The notes beneath the pieces were generated by a model. It saw only the letters and a program-made list of their open reading frames with translations, did no database searches and had not been told where the DNA came from. A DNA stretch of 22,818 nt from an uncultured Atopobiaceae bacterium (GTDB taxonomy: Bacteria; Actinomycetota; Coriobacteriia; Coriobacteriales; Atopobiaceae). A program made the position numbers and the translations under genes. Shown in pieces: positions 1 through 7,549 of this stretch. Where the stretch lies: NCBI GenBank assembly GCA_947581665.1, contig CANPVI010000006.1:1-22818 (forward strand). Reading direction: 5' to 3'. Position 1 is the first letter of the stretch, and each line of letters begins with the position of its first letter.

Positions 1-71
1 ACGTGGGTCAGCGAATTGACCAGACCCCAGTAGAACAGCCCGGCGAAATCGCCGACGCCGCAGTCACCGCC
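1..71 (-). other. Possible variable region of a diversity-generating retroelement target (partial)
   Basis: The last visible codons of the fibre encode GGDCGVGDFAGLFYWGLVNS. Compared with the family-typical layout (Gly-Gly, then Asn-rich positions, Ala-Gly-Leu-Phe-Tyr, then further Asn-rich positions), residues that usually read Asn are here Asp, Val, Asp, Phe, Gly, Val and His. Their codons (GAC, GTC, GAT, TTC, GGT, GTC, CAC) all end in C or T, as expected if AAC or AAT template codons were mutagenised at their adenines. The conserved scaffold residues use codons without adenine in the first two positions. This is inference from a fragment; the rest of the region, the template repeat and the reverse transcriptase are not in the window. 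Confidence 0.4.
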
Positions 72-1199
72 GAAGTGGGCCGTGTACGGCTCGCTGGTAG
101 AGGTGTAAACGTAATCCGGATAATAGGTCGAGGACGAGCCTCCCGATGCCGCCGTGGGAAGCACGACGTCGGGGTGATCCGTCGCTTGCTCGATATCCGT
201 GATCCAGCCACTCGCGGGAAGTTCGAGGCTTACCTCTTTGAACGCGGGGTTCGTCGCGGGATCTACGTCCGTCCACTCGTCGAGGTTTTCGCAAATCCAC
301 GGCGTTTTCGCTTTCATCGTAAGATCGAGGACGCGCTTGTAAACGTTGCCCCAGATGTTCTCGATACCGAGAGCCTTGAACGATGCCGTGCCGCCGTTTG
401 AGGTCGTTCCGCAAAGCGCGGAGATGCTGTCCGTCTGCCCGGTCTGAACGTAATTGCTTGCTGACACGACGCCGTTGTAGACGCTCTGCGAATGCCGCGT
501 GCCGAACATGATCAAAAGCAAGGGCTGCAGGATCTCCGTGATTTCGGAAAGCTGCGTGATCATGTAGCACTCCCGCGAGGTATCTACGGAAAGATGCTTA
601 TGCCACGCTTTCGCCCCCTCATACGCCGCGGTTCTCGTCTGGTTCGTCCACAGGGTCTGTCCGCTTTTGGAGTTCAGGCAGGTCGCGTCGCTCTGCGTTT
701 CCTGCCCGCCCTCATATACGCCGATATCGACGTGATTCCAATAGGGCGAGCCGTTTTTGTAAAACGCGCGCGGCAGATGGTACTTGTCGTTTGCCTGCTT
801 CTCGCATACCCAGTAGTAGAGGTATTCGCCCGTCCTCTCTATGGCGACATAAAACCGGGAGAAAGAGCGGAACACGTTCCCCGCCGAGTCGGTGAACAGC
901 TCGGGGTTGAAGAGCTTGATCGACTCAAAGGGGTTGTCTGTGACGCTTCCCACGTTCGCGGAGAACTCTATCTCCCAGGTGGAGACAACGCCATTTTTTC
1001 TGAGGACGCGCTCGCCTTTGGGGTCGCTTGCCGATTTGAGGAAACGAACCCCGTATTCAATCGGCGGGCAGGCGGCGTCGTAGGCCTTATTCCACTTTTC
1101 CCGCTCTTCCTCGGTGAGGTGCCGCGCATCGTTGTTGGAATGGTCTCTGATTTTTTTTGCGACGATGCCCGCGCCCACTTCGTCAAGGTACTTTCCCAT
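1..1199 (-). CDS. Receptor-binding tail fibre with C-type-lectin-like domain (3' end missing)
   Basis: The reading frame starts at ATG 1197-1199, preceded by AAGGAGG five bases upstream, and stays open through 399 codons to the window edge, so the C-terminus is missing. The N-terminus (KYLDEVGAGIVAKKI, then HLTEEEREKWN near residue 27) resembles baseplate-attachment segments of Clostridial phage fibres and echoes the start of the preceding gene. The distal part carries GIENIWGNVY, a Ser/Gly-rich stretch followed by TYYPDYVY, then HFGGDCGVGDFAGLFYWG. This pattern is typical of formylglycine-enzyme-like/C-type-lectin-fold domains at phage fibre tips, including Mtd-type retroelement targets. I infer a host-receptor-binding tip. 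It is the last visible gene of the tail cluster, 10 bases after the previous stop. Fibre role is likely; the lectin fold is moderately supported by motifs only. Confidence 0.75.
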   Translation of the reverse strand, partial: MGKYLDEVGAGIVAKKIRDHSNNDARHLTEEEREKWNKAYDAACPPIEYGVRFLKSASDPKGERVLRKNGVVSTWEIEFSANVGSVTDNPFESIKLFNPELFTDSAGNVFRSFSRFYVAIERTGEYLYYWVCEKQANDKYHLPRAFYKNGSPYWNHVDIGVYEGGQETQSDATCLNSKSGQTLWTNQTRTAAYEGAKAWHKHLSVDTSRECYMITQLSEITEILQPLLLIMFGTRHSQSVYNGVVSASNYVQTGQTDSISALCGTTSNGGTASFKALGIENIWGNVYKRVLDLTMKAKTPWICENLDEWTDVDPATNPAFKEVSLELPASGWITDIEQATDHPDVVLPTAASGGSSSTYYPDYVYTSTSEPYTAHFGGDCGVGDFAGLFYWGLVNSLTH

Positions 1200-1209
1200 G
1201 ACTGCCTCC

Positions 1210-1779
1210 TTAATCTTCTGCCGTAAACAGCGCCTCGACCTCTTCCGCCGTCATGGCCGTGGGGAGATCGGCCGTTTTCGCGTAGCCGCTGAGGTCTACC
1301 TTTTGCTCCCCGAGCTTTTCCCACGCGCCTTTCGTCCAGATGTACTCCGTATAGAGGTTCTGCGATTCGGTGCCCGATTTGAGGAGGTAGATCGTTGTCT
1401 CGCTCTGCTCGGTCTCCGGAAGTGAATCGACGACGGAAATTGCGAACTTGGGGATCGTCGAAATCTTCCCGTCAACGTCCTCCTTGCTGTAATAGTTTTC
1501 GAGCCCCGTGATGCCGAGAAGGTCTTGGATCTCCGATGCCGTGTAGGTCGGCTTCGTGGGGGACTTCGCCCAAGCGGAAACGGTTGGATCGCTTTCCGTG
1601 AAGGTTTGGAGGGCCGTCCCCGCTTTCTTTACGGCGTCTTGAACCTCTTGCGCGAGATCGGTGCTCGGGATGCCGTTTTCGGGCTTGAGGTACTTTTTGT
1701 CGGCGGTCTCCTGCGCCGCCTTAACTTTGTCTGCGATGATCTTCGCGCCTGCTTGATCGAGATACTTGTTGTCTGCCAT
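1210..1779 (-). CDS. Small tail fibre/baseplate protein
   Basis: A protein of 189 residues. The start ATG is preceded by AGGAGA at eight bases. The N-terminus reads KYLDQAGAKIIADKVKAA, and the next fibre gene begins with a related KYLDEVGAGIVAKKI, suggesting a shared docking segment. The middle contains SAWAKSPTKPTYTASEI (about residues 68-84), a segment seen in many phage fibre proteins. The C-terminal half has a short Trp/Tyr-rich part (YTEYIWTKGAWEKLG), a Leu-Ser-Gly-Tyr stretch and an acidic end. There is no recognisable enzyme motif. Position between the long heptad fibre and the lectin-like fibre argues for a baseplate or fibre component. The exact role is unknown. Confidence 0.7.
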   Translation of the reverse strand: MADNKYLDQAGAKIIADKVKAAQETADKKYLKPENGIPSTDLAQEVQDAVKKAGTALQTFTESDPTVSAWAKSPTKPTYTASEIQDLLGITGLENYYSKEDVDGKISTIPKFAISVVDSLPETEQSETTIYLLKSGTESQNLYTEYIWTKGAWEKLGEQKVDLSGYAKTADLPTAMTAEEVEALFTAED

Positions 1780-1803
1780 GGTTTTTGTCTCCTATTATTT
1801 GGT

Positions 1804-4182
1804 TCATTTGAACCACCCGCGAACGTCGTCGAGGGGTATTGCTTCGAGATTTGCGCTTGCCTTTACGTTTGTATCGGTGTCGCCGATATACCAGTTCCCG
1901 TTTTCTCCGATGTGGGGTGCTATGCCTGGCTCACCTGTTTCCCCAGGGGGGCCGATTTGCCCGTCCGCCCCAACGTAAAGCGAAATGTATGAGTAGGACG
2001 CGACCGTGTTGTCTTTTGCTATGTTTGCGATGCGCGTCCAAAGGTACTTGCCTTGCTCGGCCTTCGGGATGGTTGCGAGCCAGCCCTCCTCGCCCGGAAT
2101 GGTTGTGCCGTCGTCGGAGATTTGGTAGGTTGCGATGTGGTTGACGATGCAATGCTTTGCCGCCTCCCGCGCCTCGGTCGTCGCGGCGCTCGCTTCTTCG
2201 AGGAGTCTCTCGCTGTTCTCGGCGCGCCTCTGCTCGGCGGCGTCTCGCCCTGCCTCGGCCGTTTCTCGCTTGCCTTCTTCGACCGCGCGGGCCTGTTCGT
2301 CTGCGGCTCTCTTCTTTTCCGCCTCGGCCCTGTCCGTTTCGCTTTGTGTTCGGACTTCTTCGAGGGTGGAGCGCTTGACTTCCGCCTGCGCTCTTTCCGT
2401 CTCGGAGGCGTTTCGCTTTTCTTCGGCGGTGCCCCTGTCCGTCTCGGTCTTTTCTCGGAGGGCCTCGGCCGTGGAGCGCTCTTTCTCCGCGCTCTCTCGG
2501 AGCGTCTCTGCCTCCGCCCGCGCCGTCTCTTCGGAAACGCGGTGCGCCTCTTCGGTGCCACGCTTGCCCTCCTCGACGCTTCGCTCGGTTTCTGCGGAAA
2601 TGCGTTTCTTCTCCGCTTCTACGCGCTCCGCCTCAGCGGCCGCCCTGTCGGTCTCTGCCTGTGCGCGGGCCTTCTCGGATGCCTTTCTTTCGGTTTCTGC
2701 CTGCTCGCGCTCCGTCTCGGATCCGTCGCGGGCCGCCTCTTCTGCGGCTCGGAGTTTTTCGGCGGCATCTCTCGCGGCCTCCGCCGCAATGCGGGCCTCT
2801 TCGTTCTTTGCGCGCGCGGTGTCATCTGCGGCGCGAGCCTCCTCTGCCTTAACGCGGGCGACTTCCTGGGCCTCTCTGTTTGCCTCTGCAAGGACCCTTT
2901 TCTGCTCCTCCGCGTTCCTGGCCGACTCCTGCTCTGCGCGGCTCTCTTCGGCCTTTTCGCGCCCAGTTTCGGCTTTGCTTCGTGCGTCCTCTGCGGTCGC
3001 GCGCTCGGCTTCTCCTACGGCTCTCTTTTGTTCGGCCTCAACTCGTCCACTTTCTGCCTCGGAGCGGGTCGTCTCAGAGCTTACCCTGTTTTCTTCGGAG
3101 ATGGCTCGCTTTGCCTCTTCGAGTGCGCGGCTCTGTTCTGCCTCGGCTCTCGCCGTCTCTGCGTTCTTTCTCTCTGTCTCCGCCTCGGCTCTCGCCGTCT
3201 CGTCCTTCTTCCGAAGGAGCTCGTCGGTGGCCCTTTGGGTCTCGTCTGCCTTGCGGCTGTCCTCGGCTTCGGCCCGCTTTTTCTCTGCTTCCTCAAATGA
3301 CGTCGCCGACTCTTTCCGCGACTGCTCCGCCGCCTCGCGGGCCGCTTCTGCGACCGCTCTCTCTTGCTCGGTTTTGGCTCGGTCTTGTTCCGCCTCGACC
3401 CGACCGCGCTCTGCGGCGATCCTTGCGTTCTCGGCTTCGGCGCGAGCGGCCTCGGCGGCCTTGCGGTTTACCTCATCCTCCGCTCGTTTCTCCTCGGCGG
3501 CCGCGCGGGCTCCTTCGGCGCTCTCTACTTCCTCGAAAAGGCGGTCGCGGTCTCCCTCCGCCTGCGCGCGTTTTTCTTCGGCCTCTTGGCGCTTCGTTTC
3601 TTCTTCCTGGCGGATGCGCTCGGCCTCGGCGCGCTTTTCTTCCTCGGACTGGCGGAGCGCCTCTGCTTTGTCTGCGGCGTCGCTCGTATCCTCGGCGCGT
3701 TGGAGGGCTCTATCGACGTCTCCGATGAGCCGCGAAAGGAGATCGACGTCATCTTCCGAAATGTCCTCGCCGTCGTAACTCGCGGGCTCGATGTGAACGA
3801 CGACGGCCGCAGATCGAATGACGCTGTCCTTGCTTTCGCCTTTCGGGCACCCGCAGGGGCACGCCTCTCCGCTCGAAAATACCATGATGTCGCAGTAAAC
3901 ATCGTCGTCCGCGATCTCGGTTGCGAAGTGCGGAAGGGGAAGAAAGAAAGTGCCGTCGCCGTTGTATTCGCCCGCGAAGCATTTGCGCTTATTGTCGTAG
4001 CTCCGCCTGACGCCGATTGCGACGAGGGAAACGTCTCCGATCTCCTCGGGGGTGATGGGTCTGTCGCACTTTGTGAGGCGGACGAGGAAAAATCTCGAAT
4101 TTGCGTCGCCTTGTTTTGCGAACACCGCCGCCTTGTTGTAGGGGCGGTCGATGGGGATGGTAATTTCCTTGACGTAATCCAT
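1804..4182 (-). CDS. Long tail fibre: BppU-like head, 69-heptad shaft, collagen-like tip
   Basis: A protein of 792 residues; ATG start with AGGAGG nine bases upstream. Residues 1-150 resemble the N-terminal baseplate-binding domain of BppU-type proteins (AVFAKQGDANSRFFLVRL) and include a Cys-rich CPCGC at 108-112. Residues 176-658 form 69 consecutive seven-residue units of pattern x-R-x-x-A/S-E-x without a single register break; Arg is missing in only two. The C-terminal 117 residues contain GADGQIGPPGETGEPG, about five Gly-X-Y triplets, then IGENGNWYIGDTDTNVKA, a motif common at Clostridial phage fibre ends. I infer a baseplate-anchored, mostly helical shaft with a short tip. If fully helical, the repeat would span roughly 70 nm. 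The stop lies 24 bases before the next fibre gene. Confidence 0.8.
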   Translation of the reverse strand: MDYVKEITIPIDRPYNKAAVFAKQGDANSRFFLVRLTKCDRPITPEEIGDVSLVAIGVRRSYDNKRKCFAGEYNGDGTFFLPLPHFATEIADDDVYCDIMVFSSGEACPCGCPKGESKDSVIRSAAVVVHIEPASYDGEDISEDDVDLLSRLIGDVDRALQRAEDTSDAADKAEALRQSEEEKRAEAERIRQEEETKRQEAEEKRAQAEGDRDRLFEEVESAEGARAAAEEKRAEDEVNRKAAEAARAEAENARIAAERGRVEAEQDRAKTEQERAVAEAAREAAEQSRKESATSFEEAEKKRAEAEDSRKADETQRATDELLRKKDETARAEAETERKNAETARAEAEQSRALEEAKRAISEENRVSSETTRSEAESGRVEAEQKRAVGEAERATAEDARSKAETGREKAEESRAEQESARNAEEQKRVLAEANREAQEVARVKAEEARAADDTARAKNEEARIAAEAARDAAEKLRAAEEAARDGSETEREQAETERKASEKARAQAETDRAAAEAERVEAEKKRISAETERSVEEGKRGTEEAHRVSEETARAEAETLRESAEKERSTAEALREKTETDRGTAEEKRNASETERAQAEVKRSTLEEVRTQSETDRAEAEKKRAADEQARAVEEGKRETAEAGRDAAEQRRAENSERLLEEASAATTEAREAAKHCIVNHIATYQISDDGTTIPGEEGWLATIPKAEQGKYLWTRIANIAKDNTVASYSYISLYVGADGQIGPPGETGEPGIAPHIGENGNWYIGDTDTNVKASANLEAIPLDDVRGWFK
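2209..3657 (-). repeat. 69 x 21-bp degenerate coding repeat (heptad shaft)
   Basis: These bases encode residues 176-658 of the long fibre as 69 back-to-back heptads (x-R-x-x-A/S-E-x). Arg occupies position 2 in 67 units; the exceptions are EVESAEG and SFEEAEK. Position 6 is mostly Glu. Nucleotide identity between units is usually low, but local exact repeats exist: an 18-base word occurs at 3141-3158 and again at 3183-3200, 42 bases (two units) apart. The frame and phase are perfect throughout, which implies selection against any indel that is not a multiple of seven codons. Confidence 0.9.
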
Positions 4183-4185
4183 GTG

Positions 4186-4542
4186 TTATGCCTCCTGTAT
4201 GAACTCCTCAAGCGCCTCGATGTCGGCGGGGGAGAGTTTGAGCTCTTGGAGCTCTTCGATGGTGAACCTCGCTCGCGGTGCCTCAACCTCCGTGTTGAAA
4301 AGTTCGTCCATCTCCTTGTTGAAGCTGTCCTTTTTGTCCTCCGTGATCTTGTAGCGGCCCTCTCCGATGGGGTGGCCGTATTTCAACAAGATCGCGTCGG
4401 CCCTTTCGTTGTAGAATTTGACGTGCGTCTCCTCGATCTCCTTGCAGAATTTGAATATCTTGAAGGCAACCGCCGCATTCATGGGTTCGTTTTTGTGCCT
4501 TGAAAATGCGCCATGCGCTTTGTGTATTTTTCCGAGTTTCAT
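4186..4542 (-). CDS. Small conserved phage tail-cluster protein (DUF1617-like)
   Basis: A protein of 118 residues beginning at ATG, with GTGAGG just upstream. It is predicted mostly helical and charged, with no signal peptide or membrane segment. The C-terminal part (ELFNTEVEAPRARFTIEEL followed by LSPADIEALEEFI, residues about 80-115) resembles the DUF1617 family found beside tail-tip genes of Firmicutes siphophages; that match is from memory of the family. It sits eight bases after the tail-tip gene and three bases before the long fibre gene, so it is probably co-translated with them. Biochemical function is unknown; an assembly helper is possible. Confidence 0.6.
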   Translation of the reverse strand: MKLGKIHKAHGAFSRHKNEPMNAAVAFKIFKFCKEIEETHVKFYNERADAILLKYGHPIGEGRYKITEDKKDSFNKEMDELFNTEVEAPRARFTIEELQELKLSPADIEALEEFIQEA

Positions 4543-4550
4543 TGCCTCAC

Positions 4551-7124
4551 CTAATCCTTAACCAAGACAGCCGCGAGGTAGAACCCCTCCGAGGTTGTCC
4601 CCGTATCCATCCCGACCCAAAGATGCGAGCCGTTGCTCCCGCAGGAAAGAACGCCGTCGTGCGAATTGCCGCTTAGGGTTGTGTTCAACCCCACCCGAAC
4701 CGTCGCGCTGATCGAAATGCACCTCACGAACGTCGTCCCAAGTTTGCTTGTCAGATCGAAGGTGTATATGTAGTCATCGGCCTCTCGGTCTCCCGTTGCT
4801 GTAATTCCGACGAAATAGACGCCGCAGAACTCCACCCAGGAGAGCGAGCAGTCTTCGGTTTCTCCGCCGCCAACGTCGCTTGCCTTCTGTCTGATGTTTG
4901 CCGTTATGGTCGCGCCCGTGTGAACGCTCGGCGGCGTAATCTTGCCCCCTCCAACAAACAGGTTTTTGAAATAACCATTGAGCCATTCCTTTTGGTCGCT
5001 TCCGAGGGAGAAGGCGTCAGTTTCGAGCGGAAGGGTATTCCCTTTGATTGCGACGTATCTGTTCGTGTCCTCTTCGGAAATGGTGTCGAAGGACTTCGTC
5101 CCTGTCTCGGCGAAAACGTAGTTTGCGAAAAGGGTGTTGTATGAAACGGCGGAAGAGAACCCCCACGAATCCCCCTTAAAAACAGAAACGTAATAAGTTT
5201 GATTTGTGTAGGTGTTCTTTATCGCAAACCGAATCGAGCTTAGCAGATTGAAGTATCCCGTGGTTCCCTGTCTGTAAATGTAAACTCTTAGCCCCGAATG
5301 GAGGTTGTTCCCCTCCATCCACGACGTGACTTGAAGGCTTGCCGTGATTGGAACGCCGCCCTCTGCATAACAGAGTGTTATGCTGTTGTCCCCCGTCCTT
5401 GCCGTGATGGTGTCGCAGATCAACGATGTTATAAGCACTTCGCTCGAAAGAAGATCGCCGCCCGCGTTCTCGTTCACGAGGATGTGAAATTCGTCGTTTG
5501 CGGTGTGGAGTGACTTCTGAACGGTTACGCCACCGTCCTCCTCCGTTTCGGTTCGATCTATGATGAGCCCCGCGATGTTACCTCCCGTCGCCGTCATGAA
5601 CCCGTTTTCGTCTACGGAAAAAGTTCCATTTGCGGAAATGGCTCCGTTGATGTCGATATGGTCTGCGGAGAGGCGCAACGTCCTTTCTCCCGTTGTCGCA
5701 TTGATCGCGCCGACGATGGACTCGACGGAAATGTGGTTGGCCGTCAGATTGTTGACGGTGAGGTAGTTCAAGACTGCGTTCCCGTCCTTCGTAACCCCAT
5801 ATTCCCATACGGGCTTCCCGTCGTTCCAGTCGTGCGTCCATGCGAACCCGCCGGAATTGAAAACGTAAATAATGTGGGCCTCTTCGAGCTTCGGCGCGTC
5901 TGCGAAATAGTAGGTCGTGGCCCCGTTCTCGTCCGTAACTTCTATGAGGTAGAGTCCGAGGGCGTTTGCGATGAGCTCGTTCATGCGCTTTGCCGCCGCC
6001 TCCGCCTCGTCTGCGATGCGCTCCGCTTCTTCTTCGGCCCGTTTCAAGGCCTCCGAAACAACGCGCTTTTCGCGCTTTGTGAGGGGGTTGAGGTAGGCGT
6101 ACCCGCTTGTCGTTTCGCTCTCGCCTGTCCCCTCGAGCTCCGTATTCTCCGCGAGTTGGTACTCGAGGTGAGTTATGCAGACGAAATGCTCCTCGCCCCT
6201 GGCGTCGATGTATGTCATGCCGTCGAGGGGGAAGATGTTGGGCATGGGAAGCGTCTCCGCATCAAAGGGCCTGTGACGGAATCCATTGAGCGCCGCTCCG
6301 AGGTTTGCGACGAGCGCGTCGCGCGTCTCCTCGTCCTCGTAGTCGATGAGCTCGTTTCCTTCTATGTTGAGGGTGAACCCGTCGCAGTCCCCGCTTTGGA
6401 TGATGTTGTCGTCGAAGATGAGCCTAACCCCTGTGCAAACGACGTCATTTTGAAAGAGGGTATGGTCGAACCTATCGGATGCCGTTATGGTGAGTCCCGT
6501 GTCCTCGTACCAACCCGTTCGGAAGTAGCCCTCGGCGTCGATGTAGGCGCATCTCCCCATGATCTCGCAACACCACATGACAATCTGTCTCCATGTGGTC
6601 GCGTCCTCGGGTGCGCTTTTTACTTCGTAATCGCCGTTGCAAGCCGTTTCGAGCCCCGCCCTTGAAGCGTCTACGCCGCAAGTCTCGCAGGCCCTCAAAA
6701 CGAGGTTTTTGACCGAAATCGGGAGGAGGGTTGTGAGGCTTGCTTCGCGGTCGAGTAGAACCATCCTATCGAGCGCCGTCAACTTGATGCGCCCGCTTTT
6801 GTTTTCATGGCCGTCGATCGTGAAGTAACCGAGCGGGCAGGAGTGCGCTCCGACGTAAACGCGCGGAAAGATTTTTGCCCCGTCGAAGTTTACATCGTCG
6901 AACTTTCCGCTCCAATTTTCGAGCTCGATCGTGAGCTCGGAGGCCCGCGCCTCCCCAATCGCTACGGATCGCCCCGAAACGGAGTCCCGCTCGAGCTTGA
7001 AGGACTTGATGTCGGCCTCCGTGAGCTCCGCTATATCGTCCCCGGAAACGAGATCGACCGGAATGCGAATGCTCGCCCGATTTTTCTTGAAGGCCTCAAC
7101 GGCCTCTTTGGTGAGCTTATACAT
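4551..7124 (-). CDS. Tail hub/tip protein (Tal-like)
   Basis: A protein of 857 residues. The start ATG overlaps the end of the preceding small tail gene by eight bases and has only a weak GAAGG upstream. Residues 1-340 look like the gp27/Tal hub domain of siphophage tail tips (early IRIPVDLVSGDD, later LENWSGKFDD and a Cys-containing region about 145-195). Residues about 350-390 form an Ala/Glu-rich helical linker. Then come a Trp/Tyr-rich segment (HDWNDGKPVWEYGVTKDGNA, 431-450), a NLTANHISVESIVGAI element of the kind seen where tip shafts begin, beta-rich repeats, and SLGSDQKEWLNGYFKNLFV (706-724), a motif common in fibre distal domains. No peptidase motif was recognised. It probably caps the tail tube and bridges the tape measure to the fibres. 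Confidence 0.8.
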   Translation of the reverse strand: MYKLTKEAVEAFKKNRASIRIPVDLVSGDDIAELTEADIKSFKLERDSVSGRSVAIGEARASELTIELENWSGKFDDVNFDGAKIFPRVYVGAHSCPLGYFTIDGHENKSGRIKLTALDRMVLLDREASLTTLLPISVKNLVLRACETCGVDASRAGLETACNGDYEVKSAPEDATTWRQIVMWCCEIMGRCAYIDAEGYFRTGWYEDTGLTITASDRFDHTLFQNDVVCTGVRLIFDDNIIQSGDCDGFTLNIEGNELIDYEDEETRDALVANLGAALNGFRHRPFDAETLPMPNIFPLDGMTYIDARGEEHFVCITHLEYQLAENTELEGTGESETTSGYAYLNPLTKREKRVVSEALKRAEEEAERIADEAEAAAKRMNELIANALGLYLIEVTDENGATTYYFADAPKLEEAHIIYVFNSGGFAWTHDWNDGKPVWEYGVTKDGNAVLNYLTVNNLTANHISVESIVGAINATTGERTLRLSADHIDINGAISANGTFSVDENGFMTATGGNIAGLIIDRTETEEDGGVTVQKSLHTANDEFHILVNENAGGDLLSSEVLITSLICDTITARTGDNSITLCYAEGGVPITASLQVTSWMEGNNLHSGLRVYIYRQGTTGYFNLLSSIRFAIKNTYTNQTYYVSVFKGDSWGFSSAVSYNTLFANYVFAETGTKSFDTISEEDTNRYVAIKGNTLPLETDAFSLGSDQKEWLNGYFKNLFVGGGKITPPSVHTGATITANIRQKASDVGGGETEDCSLSWVEFCGVYFVGITATGDREADDYIYTFDLTSKLGTTFVRCISISATVRVGLNTTLSGNSHDGVLSCGSNGSHLWVGMDTGTTSEGFYLAAVLVKD

Positions 7125-7539
7125 CCTTCAAGTCAGCCCTCCTTTCTGTGATTGAGAAAGAAATGCTATCCCATACCCCGCGTTTCGTGTTAAACGGGAT
7201 GGCCTTGCGATCCCCCGCATAGAACTCCGCCGTAACTACTTTCCCATGGAAGGGGGAAAGGTACTTGACGTCGAAATACTCGGGGTTGAACGCTTGCAAT
7301 ATTTTTGCCGCGTCCTCTGCCGAAACGAGTTTCCAGGTGAGCGTAACTTTTACGAGCTGGCCGCTACGCTTTTTTACCATGACGTTATCCTCGGTTCGGC
7401 CCGCGCCGTTCTCGGACAGGTCTTGCAACTCCCATTGGAAAGTCGAAGGAACGGGGATCGTAGTAAACGGGGCCGCGTCCGACTCGTCATGCGGCCTTAC
7501 GCCCTGTATGGGGTTGTATTGCTGTATGCCTTTGTCCAC
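7117..7539 (-). CDS. Distal tail/baseplate small protein (DUF6711-like)
   Basis: A protein of 140 residues with a GTG start preceded by AGGAGGG at five bases, a very strong site that fixes the start. The sequence contains IPVPSTFQWELQDLSENGAG near the N-terminus, VKVTLTWKLVSAEDAAKIL in the middle and FSITERRADLKDV at the end. This resembles the small tail protein (DUF6711 in my recollection) found between tape measure and tail-tip genes in Clostridial siphophages, in the position of a Dit-like distal tail protein. It starts ten bases after the tape-measure stop and overlaps the tail-tip gene. The baseplate role is inferred mainly from position. Confidence 0.65.
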   Translation of the reverse strand: MDKGIQQYNPIQGVRPHDESDAAPFTTIPVPSTFQWELQDLSENGAGRTEDNVMVKKRSGQLVKVTLTWKLVSAEDAAKILQAFNPEYFDVKYLSPFHGKVVTAEFYAGDRKAIPFNTKRGVWDSISFSITERRADLKDV

Positions 7540-7549
7540 GGTCTCCCTC

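Noticed and set aside
2053..3778. Long plus-strand open frames (415 and 547 codons) opposite the heptad fibre
   Set aside because: They are the antisense reading of a GC-rich 21-base-period repeat; the products are low-complexity Ser/Ala/Leu/Arg strings without a ribosome site. The minus strand encodes a coherent fibre in a strong operon context.
5658..6665. 335-codon plus-strand open frame inside the tail-tip gene
   Set aside because: It is an antisense shadow of a clearly coding minus-strand gene, with no motif and no ribosome site.
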